Assembly (NCBI GenBank): GCA_018714685.1
Contig: DVNC01000036.1
Coordinates: 1 to 61,376 of the forward strand
Source of the DNA: Scatocola faecipullorum
Lineage (GTDB): Bacteria; Pseudomonadota; Alphaproteobacteria; RF32; CAG-239
Length of the DNA: 61,376 bases
Direction of reading: 5' to 3'
The notes below the pieces were generated by a model. That model did no database searches and had not been told where the DNA came from. It saw only the letters and a list, made by a program, of their open reading frames with translations. Made by a program: the position numbers and the translations under genes. Each line of letters starts with the position of its first letter. Position 1 is the first letter of the stretch. This document shows positions 26,801 to 35,000 of this stretch, one piece after another.

Positions 26801-28600
26801 GAGCGGTTAAATCAGCAGTTGGAAACGGTAAAATCCGAGATGGATGCGGTTGAAAACAGTTATATTGCACAAGTTCAGCAGATTGAGCAGGCCTACAATC
26901 AGAAAGTGACGGAAGCCAAAAAGTATGTTGAAAGCAAGCGCAATGCACGTAAAACCTTGGATTTGATCAGTTATTACAAGGAAAAAATCGGCTCGCCGGT
27001 AGCCGGAGTCAACGGATTAATTCCGCCGTTCAGTCTGTTGAATATTTTACGAACCGCAACCGGCCTGACCGATGATACCAAAAATTATGCCGACCAGTTG
27101 ATTGACGATGCCAAAAAGTCAATGCTTAATCTCGGCGATGCTGTTTATGTCGGCCGTGCCGGCGATAAGATTGCCGAAATTCATAACGGCCTGATGGATA
27201 AGCTGCAGGCGCTTCCGGTGGACGGCCTGAGCGAGTTCTCTTCTGCCGTCGGCGCTTATGCCAAAACGGATGCCGTTATCAAACCGTTGACTTCCATGTT
27301 CCAGAAAGTGTTGGTTGAGCAGGCGTGTGCCAATGACAACTGCCGCAAAGTTGATGAAGAATATTTTGTCGGTTCTTACGCCAAAGACCGTGACTTTATG
27401 ATTCCCAAAAACGCGCCGCAGGAATATCTGCCGCCGCTGCGGGAAATGGTTCATTTCGATGATGTCGATTATGAAAATGTCAGCAAAACGGCTGACGGCG
27501 GCATTACCCGTGAAGGTTTCCTCAACAGCGGGGCCAAAATGCCCGAAATCTGGAAACGCATCTTGAACGGCAAAGCCTTTGTCGATAAAGATGTTGATTT
27601 GAAGGTTTTGCTTTCCGAAGGCGGTGAGGCCGCAACCTTTATGCGCGGCGGCCGTTATCCCTGCAAATTGGATGACCAGATTGTCGATATCGATAACGCC
27701 GACGGACAGTTTAAAATTTATACCAGCAAGGCTCTGCCGAGTAAGGCAACGGCCGAACAGAAGGCTTACCGCCCGTCCGCCATGTCGTTGATGCCGGTTT
27801 GCAATGAAATTACCCTGAAAGGGACGCCGGGTTTGTTGGGCAAGTTTTATGTAACGGTAGAAGACAAAGTTGAAGAAGTAACCGCGCAGGGCAAAGTCGC
27901 AACATTTCAGGATTTTGCCGGCGGAGCGGCGCACAGCGAGTTGGGAACGCTGTTAAAGGCGGCTGACAACGGCGTTTTCTTTAATGATGCGCCTGCCGCC
28001 GTCTTTAACCGTTTGAGCAAAATGGCGGAAGAAGCCAGCCAGGATAATTCGTCCTATACCAAAAATATGCAGGACGAAGTCTATAAAAAAGCCATGCTTG
28101 ATCATAACCAGTTTGGCAATTTCCTGACTTTTGCCGAGCAGGAAATCAGTTATCGCCAGGCCTTGGAAGAATTGAAACTGAGTGTGGACGAAGCCAAAGA
28201 AACGTTGTTCGAACAATTTGAAAAAATCGGCTTTACACCGTCAGCCGACTATAATCTGGCCCGCCAGGCCGATTATGATTTGACCAAAGATACGCTGAAC
28301 CGGCGCAAAAATACGCTGGTCAACGAGGGTGTAGAAGAAATGGAGGCCGTTAATGTCTCTGATAACGAGATTGTTGAAGAACGCCTGGATAAAATTAAGA
28401 ATATCTTTACCGCTTTACGCAAAGATAAAGAAGCCTACATCTCTTTGAGCGATGTAACGGACAGCGGTGCCGAACTGGATGAACGGATTAAAACCGAAGA
28501 AGCCAATCATAAGGTGACCGCCGAATATAAGAAACGGGCCGATGAAGAATTTGAAAAACAGCTTAAATCTTATCCGATACCGTTCTGTGCGGCGTATTGA
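23894..28600 (+). CDS. Very large Sec-exported coiled-coil protein in VirB5 position (4)
   Basis: A 1568-aa protein of no recognised family. The signal peptide ends AHA-FL. The mature start (VGATAQMYAAQAQTYANNM) resembles the VirB5/TrbJ N-terminal helix. Several acidic, disordered and coiled-coil blocks follow (~640-700, ~900-1030, ~1450-1550). The short motif [ST]xS[EQ]TLxFG[AQ] occurs twice (SETLAFGQ ~284, SQTLYFGA ~842), the second preceded by RRPF. Scattered cysteines (DCEKD, AACV, ACANDNC, CKLDD) fit a disulfide-bearing periplasmic or surface protein. The SD TAGGAGGAAACA is strong. It could be a pilus-tip/adhesin-type protein or periplasmic scaffold; function unknown. Confidence 0.65.
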   Translation: MIKLTKIAALSSSLVIFSGLTAHAFLLPPGPVTPTVDAPTDVTFSLENVGATAQMYAAQAQTYANNMTKAAKSAKKKYMDKFTGFMGGLFKKKEKQAIPGSKTIQESKIADIYDAESVKKALYTLFLAYPVDCEKDADSFAACVAYKEKAEEFYQDTVIEIYTSVRLLEQEMPNLAVQVESLSATFSGGGGDGAESGDDENGARKNAFNAYETMDSILKITQEVTAMKAQYEAALMLREQVKPAPYVSKKERKAKEKAAKEAAKTSSLWRDEPIKTASLGVVSTSETLAFGQLGMITQADFKLKTENEAAAADVEEEDDDEEYVYDPSLYGTVSFEDASEPLIASPFAGNEEKVLELDKIAPLYEKAQDALDVHNLLQALDSYRGIFENYEQYKQLHQKALDAVAAADQCSIQYLKRYYPDPEQVWKGSIADAAINDYDARRGISGWAVKAFEVAKSEESLPIDTDELGTIDINSDIDIDDVNSMETIKADLEKQDMASLANPEQTAAAERATRESQMISFNIGAEAAQLLAQDQYEASPQWGMPNTKFPVWNDQINFYTQYLDGKYENVKDYLHQLDVSSVIVDIAYPLNDLLVDDEEERANNRAGLDKLAGMLKSEEQSSDPASVMKDLESSRDKLLQQAQQSKAAKMQPLESRRKTLETQMERASTLLSDYSEQLNSARQNKLTADTGVEVKESLIVDLEERRGDDEDNMLRKTDIDYNEETYEVSPEKTEKVYSVKRNATTEKKALFDTDKAVADYQDEIKQLKYRAEQQSAAEAEAASRQKLMPVETNSNNDGSVSLYPENGAAALPTVGTGSGQKKTLFRRPFSDNSAYQPVKYSLSQTLYFGAQYPNSGRRQAFTVNANASEPIDFQAEKAKLDRKLDEQTSQMTETTTYEEETVVEEKTTEAETGTYTTGEISETMEVNAEDTEDMALAKVQRAENEEKAAASEKTAASLKTQVEQKQKEIERLNQQLETVKSEMDAVENSYIAQVQQIEQAYNQKVTEAKKYVESKRNARKTLDLISYYKEKIGSPVAGVNGLIPPFSLLNILRTATGLTDDTKNYADQLIDDAKKSMLNLGDAVYVGRAGDKIAEIHNGLMDKLQALPVDGLSEFSSAVGAYAKTDAVIKPLTSMFQKVLVEQACANDNCRKVDEEYFVGSYAKDRDFMIPKNAPQEYLPPLREMVHFDDVDYENVSKTADGGITREGFLNSGAKMPEIWKRILNGKAFVDKDVDLKVLLSEGGEAATFMRGGRYPCKLDDQIVDIDNADGQFKIYTSKALPSKATAEQKAYRPSAMSLMPVCNEITLKGTPGLLGKFYVTVEDKVEEVTAQGKVATFQDFAGGAAHSELGTLLKAADNGVFFNDAPAAVFNRLSKMAEEASQDNSSYTKNMQDEVYKKAMLDHNQFGNFLTFAEQEISYRQALEELKLSVDEAKETLFEQFEKIGFTPSADYNLARQADYDLTKDTLNRRKNTLVNEGVEEMEAVNVSDNEIVEERLDKIKNIFTALRKDKEAYISLSDVTDSGAELDERIKTEEANHKVTAEYKKRADEEFEKQLKSYPIPFCAAY

Positions 28601-28621
28601 GATTAAGCGACGGGGAAACTG

Positions 28622-29380
28622 ATGAGCGATTTGAACAATATGTTGGAAGGGACCAAAATTCTGTCTTTGACGGATGCAAATGGTCGGGCGCATGAGTTCA
28701 TCAGTGAAACCGAACAGGAAAAAGCGGGATTTAAGCTCAAATATTACATGTGGCTGTCGCGCCTGTTTATTCTTTTCGCCATTGTTTCACTGCTGGTTTT
28801 TATGAGTACGTCGCTGGCAATTTTCAAACTGGCGCCGCAGGTGACGGTCGAACCGTTTCTGATTATCAATCAGGATACTTCTGACGGAATTGTCCGCGCT
28901 GAAGCGATAACCAACCGTATGGCCTCCAAAAACCAGTTGATGGAAACATTTGTTCAGCAGTATGTCATCCTGCGCAACACCATCATTAATGATGAACGTG
29001 AAATGCAGACCCGCTGGTATCCCGGCGGAATGTTAAGCTTTCTTTCATCTCCCCGGGTGTATAATGAATTTACTCAGTATCGGGAATCAATCTGGGGGCA
29101 GATTCGCCACGACGGCGTGGTCAGGGAGGTGGAAATTATTTCCATCGGAAAGCTTGGCGGGGAGCGCAGCCCGGTTTGGAAGGTTGACTTTAAAACTTAT
29201 GAGCTGTCTCAAAATGCCGTGGACCAAAAGACCAAAGCGCGAATTTTGAGCGTGCGCTACTGGACCGCATCGGTTACCGCTTTCTTTATCCCCGGCCGTG
29301 AATTTGTCGGCTTGCGCTTAATCAATCCGATCGGTTTTACCGTCGTCCGTTATTCGCAGGCTGAAGTCGAAATTCTCTAG
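28622..29380 (+). CDS. virB8: VirB8-like T4SS assembly protein (copy 1)
   Basis: A 252-aa bitopic inner-membrane protein: ~38 cytosolic residues, a transmembrane helix (~40-63), and a periplasmic NTF2-like domain with the family features RWYPGGM and YWTASVTAFF...NPIGFTVVRYS. VirB8 nucleates the inner-membrane ring and contacts VirB4, VirB5 and VirB10. The SD is GGGGAAACTG. A second copy lies at 29695. Confidence 0.85.
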   Translation: MSDLNNMLEGTKILSLTDANGRAHEFISETEQEKAGFKLKYYMWLSRLFILFAIVSLLVFMSTSLAIFKLAPQVTVEPFLIINQDTSDGIVRAEAITNRMASKNQLMETFVQQYVILRNTIINDEREMQTRWYPGGMLSFLSSPRVYNEFTQYRESIWGQIRHDGVVREVEIISIGKLGGERSPVWKVDFKTYELSQNAVDQKTKARILSVRYWTASVTAFFIPGREFVGLRLINPIGFTVVRYSQAEVEIL

Positions 29381-29415
29381 ACTGTTGATAAGTTGGGGAT
29401 TTCCTCAAGACGATA

Positions 29416-29443
29416 TTAGACTTTTAATTTAAAAGAGTATAAT
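29416..29443 (+). promoter_or_regulatory. Promoter with palindromic spacer before virB7-like gene
   Basis: A -35 TTAGAC (29416-29421), a 16-bp spacer and a -10 TATAAT (29438-29443). A perfect palindrome CTTTTAA-T-TTAAAAG (29421-29435) fills the spacer, so a repressor bound there would block RNA polymerase. TAAAAGAGTATAA (29430-29442) is identical to a box upstream of the first virB2-like gene. Confidence 0.6.
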
Positions 29444-29494
29444 TTCGTAATATCTATACGAGTACTCACGAAACATAGATTAAAAGGATAAGAC

Positions 29495-29683
29495 ATGTCT
29501 AAGAAAATTATCGTGCTCTTCCTGCTGTTGCTGCTCTCGGCCTGCGGTGTTTTCGGCTCTTACTATGAAGCCGAGCCGGTCGGCGTCGGCAAAGGCGTGG
29601 ACGAGCTTAAGCTTTCTCCTTGCGCCTGCATGCAGATTGAATTGCCCAAAACGCTTCCCGACTGGTTTGTTGAAACAATTTAG
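29495..29683 (+). CDS. virB7: VirB7-like small lipoprotein
   Basis: A 62-aa lipoprotein with signal peptide and lipobox LLSAC (Cys ~18). Two further cysteines (SPCACMQ) could form a disulfide, as VirB7 does with VirB9 in other systems. Position between the virB8 copies and just before virB9 is the usual virB7 neighbourhood. Assignment rests on size, lipobox and position, not on sequence similarity. The SD is AAAAGGATAAGAC. Confidence 0.65.
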   Translation: MSKKIIVLFLLLLLSACGVFGSYYEAEPVGVGKGVDELKLSPCACMQIELPKTLPDWFVETI

Positions 29684-29694
29684 GGACTGATGAA

Positions 29695-30426
29695 ATGGAC
29701 AATCGTTTAGGCGGAAACAATACTCAGCAGCGTTTAATCGGCGGCCAAACCGCTCCCCAGTCCGCACCGCGGCGTGAGAGCGGTGACGTTTTTGTTGCCA
29801 ATGTCGGTGAAAAACGTTATCTGTGGACGGCTCGTGCTTTTGCGATTATTACCGCAATCAGCTTGTGCTGCAATGTCGTTTTGCTGCTGGCGATTGCCCA
29901 GGTTATGCCGCTCTTCCGTATTGAGCCGTTTCTCCTTACGTTTCAGTCTAAGTCCGAACAGGTTTACAACATTATGCCGGTGCGCGGCAATCTGACCGAC
30001 GAAAAGGCGATTACCGAAGTTTTTGTGCGCGAATATGTGCTCCAGCGCAGTTCCTTTGATCGTGATATTCCGGAAATGGAAGCCCGCTGGATGCCCGGCG
30101 GCCCCATTCAGGAGATGTCGTCTCCCGCGGTTTATCAGGAATTTCTGAATAAAACCGCCAAGCGGGCGATTGATTTAATTCGGAGCCGGAGCCTGCAGCG
30201 AAATGTCCGTATTCTCACGGTTAACGAGTTGGGGCAGGGACTTTGGCAGGTGGAATATGAAACTCAGGATATGTATCCTGATTCCACGGCGCCGGAAATC
30301 AATTACTGGACGGCTTCGCTCCGTGTCAGCTATCGTCGCAAAAGCGTTAAATACGGCGAGCGTCTGAATAATCCCGTCGGTTTCACGGTTGACCGCTATT
30401 CGTTGACGTTTAATAAAGTTAAGTAG
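29695..30426 (+). CDS. virB8: VirB8-like T4SS assembly protein (copy 2)
   Basis: A 243-aa second VirB8 paralogue with an Asn/Gln-rich cytosolic tail, a transmembrane helix (~41-68) and a periplasmic domain with RWMPGGP and YWTASLRVSYR...NPVGFTVDRYS, matching copy 1. Two unlike VirB8s could form a heteromeric inner ring. Duplicated VirB8 is also known from the rickettsial rvh system (established knowledge). The SD is GGGACTGATGAA. Confidence 0.85.
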   Translation: MDNRLGGNNTQQRLIGGQTAPQSAPRRESGDVFVANVGEKRYLWTARAFAIITAISLCCNVVLLLAIAQVMPLFRIEPFLLTFQSKSEQVYNIMPVRGNLTDEKAITEVFVREYVLQRSSFDRDIPEMEARWMPGGPIQEMSSPAVYQEFLNKTAKRAIDLIRSRSLQRNVRILTVNELGQGLWQVEYETQDMYPDSTAPEINYWTASLRVSYRRKSVKYGERLNNPVGFTVDRYSLTFNKVK

Positions 30427-30445
30427 GTTTATAAGGTATATAAAA

Positions 30446-32089
30446 ATGATTTTGAGAGTTGGCAAATTATTCTTTATCGGCGCTTTGGCGGTTCTGTTCA
30501 GCCGCGCGGCTTATTCTCAGGCGACAATGGGCAGCCTTGACCAGAATGCCGACCAGAGCCAGGGGCAGTATATGCCGATGAACCTGGGCTATGCCGGTTT
30601 TAACTCTCTGGGAATGACGCAGGCCGCCTGGCTTGATCCTCTGCAAAATCTGGGCGAAGGTCAAAGCAAGCCGGCTTATTCCAAATATTACTGGTCGCCC
30701 GATCTGATTCTGCCGATACGTCTCCGCGAAGGGATGATTACCCTGCTTAATTTTCCGCAGTGGGAACTGATTGAAGATATGTATATCGGTGACAACGCTA
30801 CTTTTGACGGGCAGATTTCCGGCCCGAACACCATTTTGCTCTATCCGCGCAAAGGGGCTAACGTTGGCGTCGATACCAACATTATTATCTTTGGCCGCTC
30901 CGGCAACAAATATGTCTTTTATGTCAGAAGTGAAGGTGTTAATACCGAGCGCCTGACCAACTCGATTATTGATATTGATGTCATTGACGGTCCGGCCGGC
31001 TCCCGCGGCGCCGGAATGGTCGGCGGCAGCGTCGGCGGCGGTTCGGGAATGAACGCGTCTTCTTATAAGGCCGGTAACAGCCATTCGGCGGATTCCCTTT
31101 TTACTAAGCGGTTTCAACGGAGTGACTGGATTAAGGAAATTCCGCTTGACCCGACCAAGTTCCGCTTTGATATAGAGGTCTATGTTCCCAATCCTGACGA
31201 TGTGGTCATTGCTCCGGAACGTGTCTGGCGCGATGATATCTTTACTTATATCGATTTGGGCGAAAAAGCTCTGAATATGACCCAGCGTCCGATAGTAACC
31301 CTGATTGTCGAACGCATTGAAGTTCCGGTCGGCTTCCGCACCAAAGGGCCGAACAACCGTCTGATTATCGTTGAAGGCATCGGCGATATGGTTCTGCGCA
31401 ACGGCAAGCGGATTGTTTGCCTGAAAATGCGCCGCTCGGACGATGCCGGTCTGGAAAATGCAACTTATGCGACCGATTTTGATGATTCTGCCTGGGACGT
31501 TCCTCCCGCAATGCCGGGTCAGCAAGCTCGGAACGGACAGGTCTCCGGCGGCAGCGGCAGTGACAGCGAGTTTAACGGCGGCGGGGCTGCCGGCGGCGGA
31601 ATGCCCGGCCAGTATGATATTCAGGTCGGACAAAGTGAAATTGTCGTGCCTCGTTACGGCAATGGCGGTGGCGGTAATGTAAATGTCAATTACCAAGGCC
31701 CGCAGCCCGATGACGGATTTGATTATTCGAAAATGCAGCATATCCGCAACAATAATAAATATGCCGGCAGCGGAGCTGGAGCGCCCGGCGGCAATTTTGG
31801 TTTCGGTGCGGGGTTTGCCGATACGGACAGCTCCAATATTTCCATCGAACTCGGAACCGATGCCAATGTCGGCAATCTGGAAACGCTTTGGAGCCAGCTG
31901 TCGAAAAAATATCCTGATGTCCTCAGCCGCTATGAACCTTTCTTCTCGGTTGACGCGCCGGCAGACGGGCAGGGAAAAGAACTGTTCCACCTCCGGGTCG
32001 GTCCGGTCAAAAGTTTGGAAGCGGGCGACAATGTATGCAGCCGCCTTGGACGTAACGGTGTATTTTGTAGTGTAGTCAGAACGCAATGA
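30446..32089 (+). CDS. virB9: VirB9 outer-membrane-complex protein with C-terminal SPOR domain
   Basis: A 547-aa protein, about twice the usual VirB9 length. The signal peptide ends AYS-QA. The N-terminal VirB9 domain (~75-170) has Trp/Phe strands and NTNIIIFGRSGNKYVFYVRS, and a C-terminal VirB9-like lobe lies at ~220-330. A Gly-rich linker follows (~355-455), then a ~80-residue SPOR-type domain with the signature FHLRVGPVKSLEAG...CSRLGRNGVFCSVV. SPOR domains bind glycan strands stripped of peptides, so the ring may be pinned to murein. The stop overlaps the next start (ATGA). Confidence 0.8.
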   Translation: MILRVGKLFFIGALAVLFSRAAYSQATMGSLDQNADQSQGQYMPMNLGYAGFNSLGMTQAAWLDPLQNLGEGQSKPAYSKYYWSPDLILPIRLREGMITLLNFPQWELIEDMYIGDNATFDGQISGPNTILLYPRKGANVGVDTNIIIFGRSGNKYVFYVRSEGVNTERLTNSIIDIDVIDGPAGSRGAGMVGGSVGGGSGMNASSYKAGNSHSADSLFTKRFQRSDWIKEIPLDPTKFRFDIEVYVPNPDDVVIAPERVWRDDIFTYIDLGEKALNMTQRPIVTLIVERIEVPVGFRTKGPNNRLIIVEGIGDMVLRNGKRIVCLKMRRSDDAGLENATYATDFDDSAWDVPPAMPGQQARNGQVSGGSGSDSEFNGGGAAGGGMPGQYDIQVGQSEIVVPRYGNGGGGNVNVNYQGPQPDDGFDYSKMQHIRNNNKYAGSGAGAPGGNFGFGAGFADTDSSNISIELGTDANVGNLETLWSQLSKKYPDVLSRYEPFFSVDAPADGQGKELFHLRVGPVKSLEAGDNVCSRLGRNGVFCSVVRTQ

Positions 32090-35000
32090 GCAAAGAAGTC
32101 TTAACCCATTCCGAAAGTTATGTGAAGAAAACCAACCGCATTATTCTTGTGGTTGGTCTTACTTCGTTTGTAATTTTCGTAATCGGGGTGATGCTTCTGA
32201 TGCAAAGCGGCCCGGTTCAGGAGGATTATACCGAGCCGGTGTTTACGGACAACGATGATGCGTTGAACATTTCCAATGATACCGGTCCGACGGATAATAT
32301 TGAGTTCGGGGTGGTTGATGACGGCGAACCGCCGATAACCACGACGCCGAACCCGGTTCAAATGGGGCAGGTCGTGCTCGGAACCGATGCCAAAAATGTT
32401 TTGACTCTTGGTACCAACGCCAAAGCTGCCGTCAGCATTATTTCCGTTCAGCTGGCCGAACCGCCGTTTGACGGTTTTACTTTTGAAGACGACTGTTCGG
32501 GAAAAACTTTGCGCGGGCATGAAACCTGCGATATTACCATGGGCTGGTCGCCGGTTGTTCCCGGAAACGTTCAAAACAACTTTATCATTGCCTGGCATGA
32601 AGCCAATTTAACCAATGCAAACGCCAAATCGGCAAAAGTTCCGGTTGAAGGCAATGCCATCCGCAAAGAAGATTGTAATTTCTGTGAGCAGACTCTGCCC
32701 GGAAAAACAGATGCGCCGACAGCTCAGGGCACTTTGAAAACGCGTAATGCCATCGGCCCTAACGGCGAAGTTATAGGTACCATTGACGAAGACGGTTATG
32801 TCCGTGATGCCAACGGCAATGTCATCGGCCGCGTCAATTCTGCCGGAATGGTGGTTGATGAAAACGGCAATGTTATCGGTGTCGCCGAAAACCGTCGCCT
32901 GGTTTATGATGAAAACGGCAATGTCATCGGTTATGTCAATCCTGACGGAACAGTGGTTGACAAAGACGGCAATATCATCGGCCGCATGCTTCCCGACGGA
33001 ACGGTGGTGGATCTGAACGGTAATGTTATCGGCCGGGCGGTCGATGCCGGTTTCGTTTACGACAAAAACGGCAATATTATCGGCCGTGTCCAGCCTGACG
33101 GTTCCGTTGTCGATATGAACGGCAATGTTATTGGCCGGTTAAATGAAAAAGGCGAAGTTGTGGATACGGACGGCAACGTCATCGGCCGCGTCAGCAAACA
33201 GGGACGGGTTGCCGTTGATGAAAACGGCAATGTTATCGGCGTGGTTATGCCAGACGGCTCTGTCGTTGATAAAAACGGCAATATCGTCGGCTTTGTCGAT
33301 GAAAACGGCCGGGTTGTCGGCAAAAACATCCTCGGCAATGCCGGCGGACAGGTCAAGCTTGCTTACGACAAAAACGGCAAAGTTATCGGTTATGTTGATG
33401 AAAACGGCAATGTTGTAGATGCTCACGGCAATGTCATCGGCCATGTTGACGGTGCGGGAAATGTTGTTGACGAAAACGGCAACGTCATCGGCAAAGCCGT
33501 TTCTCTGCCCCAGCGCCGTCTCGCGTATGACAAAAACGGCAATATTATGGGCTATATCGACAAAGACGGCAATGTTATTGACCCCGGCGGCAACATTATC
33601 GGCAAAGTCCAACCGGACGGTTCCATTGTTGACGCCAACGGCAACGTTATCGGTCAGGCCGCCACTATTCCCGGCCGCCGTCTGGTCTATGACAAAGACG
33701 GCAATGTTATCGGCTATGTTGACGAAGACGGCAATGTCCGCGATGCCAACGGTAATATTATCGGCCGTGTTCTGCCCGACGGAACGGTGGTTGACAAAGA
33801 CGGCAATGTCATCGGCAAAGTAGCGGATATGAATATCGGAGCCCAGCGCCGTCTGGCTTATGACAAAGACGGCAATGTCATCGGCTACATCGATGAAAAC
33901 GGCAATGTGGTCGATTTTAACGGCAACGTTATCGGCAAGATGCTGGAAGACGGCACATTGGTTGACTTGGACGGCAATGTTATCGGCAAAGCCGGTGAAT
34001 TGGTGAATCTGGTGCTGGATAAAGACGGTAAAGTTATAGGCTATTTGACCGAGGACGGCAAGGTTTATGATTTAAACGGCAATCAAATCGGTTATGTTGA
34101 TGAAAACGGCAATATCGTCAGCACTCAGGATAAAACGCTGGGTGCTTTGGTCCAAACCCGGATGATTCCGATTACGCCGAAAGGAACGGTTTTGGGACGC
34201 CTGAACAGCGACGGAACCGTCGTTCAGGATATGAAAACGGTCGGGCGTGTCCTTTCCAACGGTCTGGTGCGCGATCCCTCGGGATCGGAAGTTATCGCCC
34301 GTTTGGTGCGCGGCGGACTGGTCGTCGGCTATGGCTGTAAAAATATCGGTTATCTGGAAGCTGACGGAAAAATCCGCAAAGGAAATCAGGAAACAAAATT
34401 AAAGCCGATGCCGGACGGTGTCATTCTTGATGCCGAAAACAATTATGTCGGTGAAGTGGTTAAAACCGGACGGGTCTTTGACAATACCTGCACTTATCTC
34501 GGCGATGTCGGAACCGACGGAATTGTCCGCACGCCGGAAGGCGTTTACGTCGGCTGTGTTAATCCGGACGGAACCGTGCTGAACGAGCAGGGCGAAATTA
34601 TCGGCGGCGTGGCTCGCAGCGGCGTGGCGGTCTCTTATGACGGCGAATATTTGGGACAGGTTTCTCCTGACGGTCTGGTTATCGCTTTGTCTCAGCAGCC
34701 GGTCGGCTGTGTCGGCACTTACGGTGATGTCTTCAGCAAAAACGGCAGCTATATCGGCCGCGTTTTGGATAAAACTTATGCCTATGATTTGCACGGCAAT
34801 TTTATGAATGTTGTCGGGCCGAATGGCAAGGTCGCAATCAGCGGCCAGCCTGATGCCCGCCTCTATGCCAATAATCTGGTCGCCAATAACCGCAATGAAA
34901 TTATCGGCGTTTTGATGGATGAAAAGACGACGCTTCTGACGCCGGAAGGAAAGTTCCTCGGCCGCCTGTTTCCTGACGGGCAGGTTTATAATGAAAAGGG

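Noticed and set aside
30467..32086. Long antisense ORF (539 codons) opposite virB9
   Set aside because: The sense frame has a clear VirB9 and SPOR pattern. The antisense product has no recognisable features and no SD.
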